From a virus, in IMG/VR virus record IMGVR_UViG_3300043015_001357, positions 1 through 59,150 of that record: a stretch of DNA of 59,150 bases; one strand, given 5' to 3'. Position 1 is the stretch's first letter. Each line of letters starts with the position of its first letter. Positions 1-6,643 of the stretch are shown piece by piece. A program made the translations under genes and the position numbers. The notes under the pieces are model-generated. The model was not told the DNA's origin. It ran no database searches and was given only the letters and a program-made list of their open reading frames with translations.

Positions 1-240
1 AAACTCAACATATGCATCAAGAAACTCTTTCTGAGCAACAACGGCTTTTGAATATGCTTTCACATCTTTATACTGTCCCTTAATGGTGAACTTCGAAGTG
101 TTCTGTTCATTAAGATTCGCAATCATCTTAACGTCATCTCCATACATATATTTCAACAACTGCTTTGTCCACCAACCAATGGCCTCGGCTTCTGTCTCAT
201 TGAGCGTTCTTTTCGCTCTTTCCAAATCAATAACAAGCAT
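1..240 (-). CDS. Hypothetical protein, N-terminal part (runs off left edge)
   Basis: An open frame reads leftwards from an ATG at 238-240 and is still open at base 1, giving the first 80 residues. It begins MLVIDLERAKRTLNETEAEA. An AAGGAG ribosome site lies about 8 bases before the ATG. A TAAATAGT element at 259-266 and a terminator for the preceding gene lie just upstream, so this gene probably starts a transcription unit. It follows the gp26-like baseplate gene, so a tail or baseplate role is likely from context. I do not recognise the family from this fragment. Confidence 0.75.
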   Translation of the reverse strand, partial: MLVIDLERAKRTLNETEAEAIGWWTKQLLKYMYGDDVKMIANLNEQNTSKFTIKGQYKDVKAYSKAVVAQKEFLDAYVEF

Positions 241-258
241 ACAAATTTCTCCTTAACA

Positions 259-266
259 TAAATAGT
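259..266 (-). promoter_or_regulatory. ACTATTTA late-promoter-like element
   Basis: The minus strand reads ACTATTTA 18 bases before the ATG of the leftmost gene. The same octamer recurs shortly upstream of six other structural genes. A promoter role is inferred from this recurrence only. Confidence 0.4.
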
Positions 267-272
267 TTCCAT

Positions 273-295
273 AAAAAAATGCCCTGAAAGGGCAT
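273..295 (-). terminator. Rho-independent terminator after the gp26-like unit
   Basis: On the minus strand a 6-bp stem, ATGCCC pairing with GGGCAT across a TTTCA loop, is followed by a run of seven T. It sits exactly at the end of the frameshift-extension frame. This fits both frames belonging to one transcript that ends here. Confidence 0.85.
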
Positions 296-546
296 CAACT
301 TCTTTTCTTTGAGGCTTTTTCCATTTCCTTCTTCTCGTCTTCAAACTGTTTTCTCATTCTCTCACAGAACCAGTTTCGAAGTCCAATTGGAAGGTTATAT
401 ATCTCAGTAAATGACCATCCACCAAAATGCTTCATGATGAATATTTGTTCATATAAGGCTTGAGAATATTTATCGGTCAGGCCAAAAAAAGTCCGTATTA
501 AACGGCACCTCCATTTCTTGCGAATATCCACAAGAATTACACTCAA
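295..546 (-). CDS. Overlapping +1-frame extension of the gp26-like protein
   Basis: This 83-codon frame overlaps the last 77 bases of the gp26-like gene in the +1 frame. It has no ATG at its 5' end: the first start-like codon is TTG, with no ribosome site before it. The first internal ATG (MKHFGGW) also lacks one. The product carries YEQIFIMKHFGGW, then a LPIGLRNWF segment and a charged helical tail. I recall similar short proteins directly after the gp26-like gene in T4-like marine phages. A shift at the T7 run at 484-490 would join residue 279 of the upstream protein to 62 residues of this frame, giving a product of about 341 residues. This parallels the frameshifted tail-assembly chaperones of lambda-like phages. 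Independent initiation is the alternative. Confidence 0.65.
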   Translation of the reverse strand: MSVILVDIRKKWRCRLIRTFFGLTDKYSQALYEQIFIMKHFGGWSFTEIYNLPIGLRNWFCERMRKQFEDEKKEMEKASKKRS

Positions 547-1321
547 AAGCGCTTGTAACTTTTACATCGGGTGAAGCTAGCTTATAACATCCACGAAGCT
601 GTGTAGAGTCTAAAGTCGGCATATTATCAACATATCTTGCTATAATTGACCTATCGCTGTGACCTTCGATTGAGACGATCATTTGTTTGAACTGATCTGT
701 CAATATTGTGTCGGCCATTTTGCGTTTCTTTTTGTCTGTTGCAAGTTTAGCTAAGAACTGCTCGTCTCTTCCATCAAGAAGTCGGAACTCAATATTGAAG
801 CCGGAATATGGCATCTTGGTTGTGAAGTTTCCGTTTGGAAGTTTCTTGAGGTTGAGTTTTTCATTCTCTTGAGACTCATGTACATGTTGTTGCGTCAAGT
901 CAAAGTCAAACTGGGTTCTGGTTCCACAAGATGGACAACCAATTTGAGTTTTATAGTTTGCTCCATATCCTGAGATGCGAGCGGCAATAATGAGAGCGTT
1001 TCTGTCTCCAATCAAAAGGTCTTGTGCTTTGATGGACTTATCAACGATAAGAGAGTCAAGCATGCGTTCAATAGCAAGCCCCTTCTTGAGAAGTGTTTGA
1101 GAAGATAGAATGTCTTCCTCTTTTGCCGTCATGAATCTCATTTCAAGAACTTCTTTGCCGTGAAGTGGATGTCCTTCTGGGTAGCTTCCTTTTGATGGTA
1201 GCTCAACGAATTCTGTTGGCGCAACAAAGCTTAATGGGTCAAAAGCTTTTTCTACCGGTTGTTGTGGAGCCTCTGCTGGCTCTGGAGTGTGTCCTCCAAG
1301 TCTATCTTTGTTTCTGCTCAT
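470..1321 (-). CDS. T4 gp26-like baseplate hub assembly protein
   Basis: This 283-residue protein has a proline-rich N-terminus, then a region typical of T4-type gp26 baseplate proteins (VELPSKGSYPEGHPL, then MTAKEEDIL). It has two CxxC pairs, IGCPSCG near residue 125 and ECNSCGY near residue 265, which look like a split zinc-binding site. Family knowledge: gp26-like proteins are needed for assembly of the central baseplate hub. The gene follows the two tail-tube genes. Its last codons overlap a +1 frame at a run of seven T, discussed separately. The family call rests on recognised motifs, not on an alignment. Confidence 0.75.
   Translation of the reverse strand: MSRNKDRLGGHTPEPAEAPQQPVEKAFDPLSFVAPTEFVELPSKGSYPEGHPLHGKEVLEMRFMTAKEEDILSSQTLLKKGLAIERMLDSLIVDKSIKAQDLLIGDRNALIIAARISGYGANYKTQIGCPSCGTRTQFDFDLTQQHVHESQENEKLNLKKLPNGNFTTKMPYSGFNIEFRLLDGRDEQFLAKLATDKKKRKMADTILTDQFKQMIVSIEGHSDRSIIARYVDNMPTLDSTQLRGCYKLASPDVKVTSAFECNSCGYSQEMEVPFNTDFFWPDR
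484..490 (-). promoter_or_regulatory. Candidate +1 programmed frameshift site (T7 run)
   Basis: The gp26-like frame reads GAC TTT TTT TGG and stops four codons later (CCT GAC CGA TAA). Slipping one base forward within the seven T gives TTT TTT GGC CTG, which continues for 62 codons. A phenylalanine tRNA can re-pair on TTT after a +1 slip while the Trp codon waits in the A site. Confidence 0.5.
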
Positions 1322-1330
1322 TTATACCTC

Positions 1331-1834
1331 TTAAGTTAATGTTGCTGAGTCATATGCAACTGTGATTGTTATTTCAAGTAATTCATCTGAGGAGTAATCA
1401 AGGTCTCCGTATTTTATTGACTTGATGAATGGGTTTTTAAGGTTCCAAGTTTCAAGCGTGTTGCCATCTGCGTCTATCTTGCTTATAACAAAGTCTTTTT
1501 CGCCGTTATATTGGTTTTTTCTTATCCCATCCTCTCCTTTACTAGGAGGCAATGGACTATAACCGTTCATCCTTAATGAATCCAACAGTTCTTGCCCTTT
1601 GGTTGGCAAAAAATCATCTCCTGTGGGGAGATCAACAATTGTAATATCGATATCGTTCCAAGTAACAATGCCGGGATACTTTATCTTATGGTTGATAAGT
1701 TGATGCTCTGATACTGAAACCTCTGGAGATGGCTGAGTGACGGTCTTAGCATACCACATAGTTTCATCTCCAAATTGAATTTGAAAACGAAACTTGCGTA
1801 GTGGTTCAAGAGTACTTTCTGTCCAAAAAGCCAT
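1331..1834 (-). CDS. Tail tube protein, second copy (gp19-like)
   Basis: This 167-residue protein starts MAFWTESTLEPLRKFRFQIQ and aligns by eye along its length with the neighbouring 182-residue tube protein. Shared segments include the N-terminal MAFWTES..EP..FRFQ, a YPG.VTW segment, and YGDL.Y..DEL...T near the C-terminus. The T4 gp19 family has about 163 residues and stacks as hexameric rings inside the sheath. The spacing to the first copy is 8 bases and to the gp26-like gene 9 bases, so all three are co-transcribed. One copy may form the tube and the other a cap or specialised ring (T4 gp54/gp48 are tube-like), which sequence alone cannot settle. Confidence 0.8.
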   Translation of the reverse strand: MAFWTESTLEPLRKFRFQIQFGDETMWYAKTVTQPSPEVSVSEHQLINHKIKYPGIVTWNDIDITIVDLPTGDDFLPTKGQELLDSLRMNGYSPLPPSKGEDGIRKNQYNGEKDFVISKIDADGNTLETWNLKNPFIKSIKYGDLDYSSDELLEITITVAYDSATLT

Positions 1835-1842
1835 TTATGCTC

Positions 1843-2391
1843 CTAGCTTGATGTAGTTGTAACGAATTGACCAGTTCCATCAGCAGTTTCACAAGAAGCC
1901 CAATCATACTTAAAAGTCATATCAATAGTTCTGAGTTCGTCATTATCATAAGCAAGATCGCCGTATTTAGCAGATAGTATAAAAGCATTATTGAGAGTCC
2001 AAGTTTCTACAGCGTCTCCACCTGCATCTAATATTGTTATAACAACTTGCCCAAGAGCTTCTGTGGCTTTTGCTTTAGAAACTGTAGTCTCAAGATCTGT
2101 TTCTTGCTTAACTTTATAATTTAGATTAGAAGTGTTCTTCCCAATGACATACTCATTGGTTTTCTTTACTGCATCGATGGAAATAGGATCAACAAGAGTC
2201 AAGGAAACGTCTTGCCAAGTCACACGACCAGGGAAGAAGTATTTGTTATCCAAGTAATTGTGTTCAACTGTTGCAACATCGAAACTAGGTGTGGTTACAT
2301 TCTTCGCCCACCAGATTACGTCATCTCCGAGTTGAACCTGAAATCTAAAGTTTCTTTTTGGTTCTATAGAACTTTCTGTCCAAAATGCCAT
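1843..2391 (-). CDS. 19: Tail tube protein (gp19-like)
   Basis: This 182-residue protein directly follows the sheath gene, the canonical place of the T4 tube gene. It opens MAFWTESSIEPKRNFRFQVQ and has FFPGRVTWQDVSLTLVDP and a C-terminal ETWTLNNAFILSAKYGDL. These match the gp19 tail-tube family. It is 15 residues longer than the downstream paralogue because of a longer middle region (YKVKQETDLETTVSKAKA). An ACTATTTA element and GGAG ribosome site precede it. This is the more likely main tube subunit because of its position. Confidence 0.85.
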   Translation of the reverse strand: MAFWTESSIEPKRNFRFQVQLGDDVIWWAKNVTTPSFDVATVEHNYLDNKYFFPGRVTWQDVSLTLVDPISIDAVKKTNEYVIGKNTSNLNYKVKQETDLETTVSKAKATEALGQVVITILDAGGDAVETWTLNNAFILSAKYGDLAYDNDELRTIDMTFKYDWASCETADGTGQFVTTTSS

Positions 2392-2417
2392 TGTATATAT
2401 CTCCTATTAGTATACAG

Positions 2418-2425
2418 TAAATAGT
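2418..2425 (-). promoter_or_regulatory. ACTATTTA late-promoter-like element before the tail tube gene
   Basis: The octamer ends 26 bases before the tube ATG and abuts the sheath stop codon. It is one of seven exact copies found just upstream of structural genes. Confidence 0.4.
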
Positions 2426-5266
2426 TTAGAACTCAATTCCGGAGCGTGTGATATTGAAATCGATAGCAATGAACTCAATAGCTTTAGCAGGTTTGATGAA
2501 AACCTTAGCATACATGATATTGCGATCTTGATAATCAGGTGTTGTTGTAGTCTCATCTAGAACAAGTTTGTATTCTGAAATACCAAAACGAGTCTTAGCA
2601 TCTGAGAGAACTGGATTAGCACCAGCCTTGAAACGGTTCCAAGTAGCGCGAACGTTGCTATCGAATAAAATGTTCTGAGCAACAACGCCAATCTTCTTCT
2701 TAAGGTGAACCATCAAGCGGCGAACGTTGATACGGTCAAGAGCGGAAGGTGCCTGTTGAAGAGTCTTCTGTCCGAATACAACCGGTCCTTCACCAGGGAA
2801 GTTAGCGATAGGGTTGATGTTTACTTGATACAAGTCATCACGATCTGCTTTGTTAAGGTTCTCAACTGGACGCTGAACACGAGGTCCTTGATTTCCACCA
2901 AGTTGACGGATACCACCACGGTTGAAGCCAGCAGGTGCAAACCATGGAGCACCAGATGCAGCATCACTTTGAGCGAGAACACCAAGCCCAGCAACAGATG
3001 CAGGAACACGGAGACCCATATCCTCACCAGCAAGAACTACAGGTGGGTAGTATGCAGCAGCATAGCTTGTATTGAAATCTTGTTCGTTTGCATCTGTGAT
3101 AGCTTCAGCAGCAGTACCGTTAGCATATACACCTTGATTATCGTGTTCTGCTTTATGACCAGAGTCAAAGTCAATGATAGCGAGAGCATCCCCACGATCT
3201 TCTGTATTGCTAACAAGTTCTCTTCTCAAATCATCTTGAAGAAGACCAGGCATTGAGATAACGTCATATTGAACAACTTCTTTATCACTGGTGATATCAA
3301 GTACTTTCTGAACTGAGTAGTGAGCATAATGCCTAGTTGGTGAAGTGCTATCCGATAATGCTTGAGTGCTTGTGCTTGAGAATGGGTCAACAAGAGTGAT
3401 ATCAACACCATCTGTTCCACCAAAGAATGGAGCTTGGAACTGCTTGACTTTTTTAACTTGAATAAGTTCAGCAGAGCCTGATTCGGCAGTCACAGCATCA
3501 CCAGTAGCATGAGAACCTGCTTTCCAATAGTAACGGTTAGAGTTAGAGTCGTGCACGATTTCATCAAGAGTAAAGATGAAACTAGTTTCTGTCTGCGCAC
3601 CAGCATCATGGATATCATGTCCATTAGCTAGAGGACGAACGAGGTCGATGTAATCATCTTGCTTACGGAAGTATTGTGTAGGTTGGTCATCGCTACGGAA
3701 TTGTCTTACACCAAATACATCGCTATATTTGTAGTCTTGACCTTTCTTGGAGCCGGTTGTTGTAAGCTGAAGTTCAGGGAAAGTCAGTGAGCAAGTAACA
3801 TCGACTTGAAGATCTGCAAAGAAACTCTGTTCGTGACCCAAAGCAACAACACTATCCTTTGGTGAAGTTACATATGCAGTTGCCTCACCTTCAGAAAGTT
3901 CGGTAGACCCAGAAGTGATTTGGAAGTCTTTGAATTTAGCAGGTCCATAGAATCCGAATGGAAGTGTATATTTATCATCGATACCAGCTTTCCAATCATC
4001 AGCCATCTCAACATAAACATAGTTTGAGTTGTTAGGGTAGTTTCCTTTAACAACATATTTTTCAGTAGCTGTATTCCACTCTTGGAATGTATCACCAATT
4101 TTCTTTCCAACGAAGTCATCGGAGTTTTCATTGAGGTTACATCCACTGAACTGTTCTACAATTTGACCACCGTTATCAACGATAGATACAGTGAAAGTAG
4201 AGTTAGGGTTCTCTTGGGTTCCAAGAAGAAGGTCAGAGATACGAGCAACGTATGCTTTCTGGAAGTAGTCACCAGTATGAAGAGAATTCAAACGGAAAAG
4301 CTTCTTCATATTTGAAGCACTGTATGAAGCAGTTTCTTGTTGAGGACTTGGGTCTCGTGCAATGAACCAACCTGTTTTAGAAACAGAAGCTTCACCTTCG
4401 TGGTTTGCAAGGTTATTATCGTCAGCAGAACCAGAAGTCAATGGAAGAAGGATAGCATATTGCTTACCGTTAGCTTCCGAATCAGCAGCTAATAGAGTTT
4501 CATAAACATGTGTTTCGAATGTTTCACCCAAGAAATATTTTTCTGTATTGACTTGGTTGATACCATTAAGTAACTGTGGATTTGTGTTAAGTTTGTTACG
4601 AATGAAACCGTTCTTGTTAGCAACGTTGAAATCAACAGGATACTTTTCTGTTGTAGTGCCATCATGAATCTCAATGGTAATACCAGCAAAGAACTTAGAC
4701 TCACACTGCATCAATACACCAACAGATGAAGTTGTATCTAGAGTACCAGCGATAGTACCGGATAGAGATACCGCAGCGCCTTTGGTGTAAATAACCGCTC
4801 CGAGCGTACCATTTGATTCCGCACCAGCACTTGCAGAAGGCATAATGAAAAGGCCGTAAGCAGCAGAAGTCCCAGCCTCAGTTGTGTCAAGTGTTTCACC
4901 GGTATTCCAACCAGCAGTAGTATATCCTGAATCTTGATTAGCAGAATCTTCACCAGCAAGACGAACAAAAGTCACAGGGGAAGTCTGTGTGCTCAACCAT
5001 GCTTGTGCAGCATAGAGTCCGTAAGTTGGAAGTTTTGTGTTGCCTGATCTCCAAATATCGCTATTGGCATCTTTACCGCTTTGAGGGCGACCAAAAACTG
5101 TGTATAGATCATCCAAGTTCTTAACACGAACTGGTTGCATTGCTGGCCCACGAAAGGCTTGACCGATAATAAGAGCGCCATCTTCAGTTGTCTCAACGGC
5201 AACTTGACTCTCATCAACTTCACGAAGAAGGATGTCGGGTGATATAAAATCAAATTTACTAGGCAT
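2426..5266 (-). CDS. 18: Contractile tail sheath protein (gp18-like)
   Basis: This 946-residue protein begins MPSKFDFISPDILLREVDES, the usual sheath opening (PG/SP..L.EVD). It continues with GALIIGQAFRGPAMQPVRV and ends with a conserved sheath C-terminal domain: RINVRRLMVHLKKKIG, then NPVLSDAKTRFGI, then AKVFIKPAKAIEFIAIDF. Sheath subunits polymerise around the tube and contract on infection. It is clearly longer than T4 gp18 (659 residues). The extra length lies in the middle (about residues 130-650), where sheaths carry variable surface domains. It sits between the sheath stabiliser and tube genes. The AAGGAG ribosome site and ACTATTTA element mark it as the head of a strong late unit. Confidence 0.93.
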   Translation of the reverse strand: MPSKFDFISPDILLREVDESQVAVETTEDGALIIGQAFRGPAMQPVRVKNLDDLYTVFGRPQSGKDANSDIWRSGNTKLPTYGLYAAQAWLSTQTSPVTFVRLAGEDSANQDSGYTTAGWNTGETLDTTEAGTSAAYGLFIMPSASAGAESNGTLGAVIYTKGAAVSLSGTIAGTLDTTSSVGVLMQCESKFFAGITIEIHDGTTTEKYPVDFNVANKNGFIRNKLNTNPQLLNGINQVNTEKYFLGETFETHVYETLLAADSEANGKQYAILLPLTSGSADDNNLANHEGEASVSKTGWFIARDPSPQQETASYSASNMKKLFRLNSLHTGDYFQKAYVARISDLLLGTQENPNSTFTVSIVDNGGQIVEQFSGCNLNENSDDFVGKKIGDTFQEWNTATEKYVVKGNYPNNSNYVYVEMADDWKAGIDDKYTLPFGFYGPAKFKDFQITSGSTELSEGEATAYVTSPKDSVVALGHEQSFFADLQVDVTCSLTFPELQLTTTGSKKGQDYKYSDVFGVRQFRSDDQPTQYFRKQDDYIDLVRPLANGHDIHDAGAQTETSFIFTLDEIVHDSNSNRYYWKAGSHATGDAVTAESGSAELIQVKKVKQFQAPFFGGTDGVDITLVDPFSSTSTQALSDSTSPTRHYAHYSVQKVLDITSDKEVVQYDVISMPGLLQDDLRRELVSNTEDRGDALAIIDFDSGHKAEHDNQGVYANGTAAEAITDANEQDFNTSYAAAYYPPVVLAGEDMGLRVPASVAGLGVLAQSDAASGAPWFAPAGFNRGGIRQLGGNQGPRVQRPVENLNKADRDDLYQVNINPIANFPGEGPVVFGQKTLQQAPSALDRINVRRLMVHLKKKIGVVAQNILFDSNVRATWNRFKAGANPVLSDAKTRFGISEYKLVLDETTTTPDYQDRNIMYAKVFIKPAKAIEFIAIDFNITRSGIEF

Positions 5267-5294
5267 TAGTATCTCCTTAATATGTTATTCTCTA

Positions 5295-5302
5295 TAAATA
5301 GT
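5295..5302 (-). promoter_or_regulatory. ACTATTTA late-promoter-like element before the sheath gene
   Basis: The minus strand reads CACTATTTATAGAG 28 bases before the sheath ATG, followed by AAGGAG. The opposite strand happens to read TATAAATA, identical to the T4 late -10 box but pointing the wrong way for these genes. Confidence 0.45.
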
Positions 5303-5322
5303 GCTGTATTTTCTCAAACGAA

Positions 5323-6159
5323 CTATTCGCGATAGTCTTTGTCTTTCTTTTTCCATGGAGCTTTATCACCAGTGATAACACGCTCTCTGGATATCTTAAC
5401 TTCAACCGCATTTTCTCTAATGGTTATTTGCGGCTTTTCTCTGTTGACTCCGTCTCCAATCAAGTAGCCGAGAACCTTAATATTGATTTTGGTCTCAAAC
5501 ATTCTTTCATCTTCGTTGAGTGCTGTGGTGTTTTTGTTTTCAGCAAAGTTGCCATCAATAAAAGCTTCATAACGGTGACCATCGTGATTAAACAAGAAAC
5601 TGTTCAACTGCCCTGTTCTCGTGAAGAACGGTGTCATTAGGTCATTCATTTGCTGTTGGTATTCTGTTCTCAAGGTGATTGAATACATAACCGTTACATA
5701 TGTTGGTATTGGAGATGTAAGAAACTCATAGACAATCTTTTGGTTGTCGTTTGGCTTACCGGTCTCGGAAGCATTGCTCTTAGCTCTCGCAACTTTTGCA
5801 TTGGCATGGTTTCTTGTTTTCTCTTGTCCAATGCGTCTTGCTCTTGTTATAACGCCACCTTTATAGTCTCCAACCTCATACATGTGTGCTTGAAAGGAGC
5901 CTTTGAAAGCAGGATCTTTGTTGATAGAGTCTCGGTTGATTGTTATGAGAGGAAGCTTGAGTTTGCCAACAGAGTCACGTATCTCTTTATTATTTTTAAC
6001 TTGAGATAGCCTATCTGTGCCAAGCCATATAACAGGAGCCTTTTGAAAGCCTGCATTTGTCGTTGTATGGAGATCAAGATTTTCATTGATGTAGTTATAC
6101 ATACCAAGATCTATTGTCTCAATGGTTGAGGGTTCTAATGTTTCTACTTTATTCGGCAT
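5323..6159 (-). CDS. Tail sheath stabiliser / tail terminator (gp15-like)
   Basis: A 278-residue protein. The ATG at 6157-6159 (MPNKVETLEPST) is preferred over an upstream ATG because GGAG lies six bases before it. The middle reads TSPIPTYVTVMYSI, then LRTEYQQQMNDLMTPFF. This parallels T4 gp15, which has a PSPIKMIYELSIFTRYEDDM segment and then PYFQ. gp15 caps the tail at the head-proximal end and joins it to the neck. It lies between the gp14-like neck gene and the sheath, as expected. The C-terminus is lysine-rich (WKKKDKDYRE). Confidence 0.75.
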   Translation of the reverse strand: MPNKVETLEPSTIETIDLGMYNYINENLDLHTTTNAGFQKAPVIWLGTDRLSQVKNNKEIRDSVGKLKLPLITINRDSINKDPAFKGSFQAHMYEVGDYKGGVITRARRIGQEKTRNHANAKVARAKSNASETGKPNDNQKIVYEFLTSPIPTYVTVMYSITLRTEYQQQMNDLMTPFFTRTGQLNSFLFNHDGHRYEAFIDGNFAENKNTTALNEDERMFETKINIKVLGYLIGDGVNREKPQITIRENAVEVKISRERVITGDKAPWKKKDKDYRE

Positions 6160-6643
6160 TGAATACTCCATCTCTTGCTCTTATACATTCGGCTTGAATC
6201 TCAAAGCGATGCTCCACTTGACCAAACAGAAGTCTCGGTTCAATCAGTTTTACAATCTCGTAATATACTTCACCATATCTTACGAAGTCGCCTTCTCTTA
6301 CATAGAGGTCTTGGTCTTCCGTTAAACGTCTTTTGTGAAAGTTAACCTTTATCTTAGTTGCTTTGTCGATAGCAACGTTGTCCATGAATGATGTCTCAAC
6401 CCCTTGGAACTCAACGAGAGCATGAACTCTCAAAGGAGGAAGAAATGTCTTCTCAATAGCTTCTCCATATAGAGGGTGATAAGCTGTAGCTTCAAGGTCA
6501 ATAGGGAAATACAGAACCTGCTGGCCAACAACACGCTCAATGATCTCGTCATTGACTTGTTTTACAAGATCACGTTCCTTTTCTCCAAAGAACATTGGAG
6601 GAGGAGGGGATGCTGGTTTTTTCCATTTGTTATCTTCTGACAC
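6149..6643 (-). CDS. Neck / head completion protein (gp14-like)
   Basis: A 164-residue protein with FFGEKERDLVKQVNDEIIER, then VGQQVLYFPIDLEAT and YGEAIEKTFLPPLRVHALVE. This pattern resembles gp14-type neck proteins (N-terminal helix, YxPxD, LYGEA.EK.F) that join the portal vertex to the tail. It overlaps the genes on both sides by about a dozen bases. It is shorter than T4 gp14 (256 residues). The assignment uses motif recognition plus position just before the gp15-like gene. Confidence 0.65.
   Translation of the reverse strand: MSEDNKWKKPASPPPPMFFGEKERDLVKQVNDEIIERVVGQQVLYFPIDLEATAYHPLYGEAIEKTFLPPLRVHALVEFQGVETSFMDNVAIDKATKIKVNFHKRRLTEDQDLYVREGDFVRYGEVYYEIVKLIEPRLLFGQVEHRFEIQAECIRARDGVFNAE

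Noticed and set aside
153-344. Minus-strand 63-codon frame near the left edge
   Set aside because: It spans the terminator at 273-295 and the start of the leftmost gene in another frame. The frame starting at 240 with AAGGAG is the real one.
2705-3256. Long plus-strand open frame (183 codons) opposite the sheath gene
   Set aside because: It mirrors the sheath codons, is Cys/Ser-rich with no recognisable motif, and has no ribosome site; the sheath frame explains the sequence. The same applies to other plus-strand frames, such as those at 19314-19844, 12204-12635 and 39608-40411.
5293-5300. TATAAATA on the plus strand, identical to the T4 late promoter
   Set aside because: It points away from the sheath gene and would transcribe antisense to all neighbours. 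The recurring sense-strand reading (ACTATTTA) explains it better.
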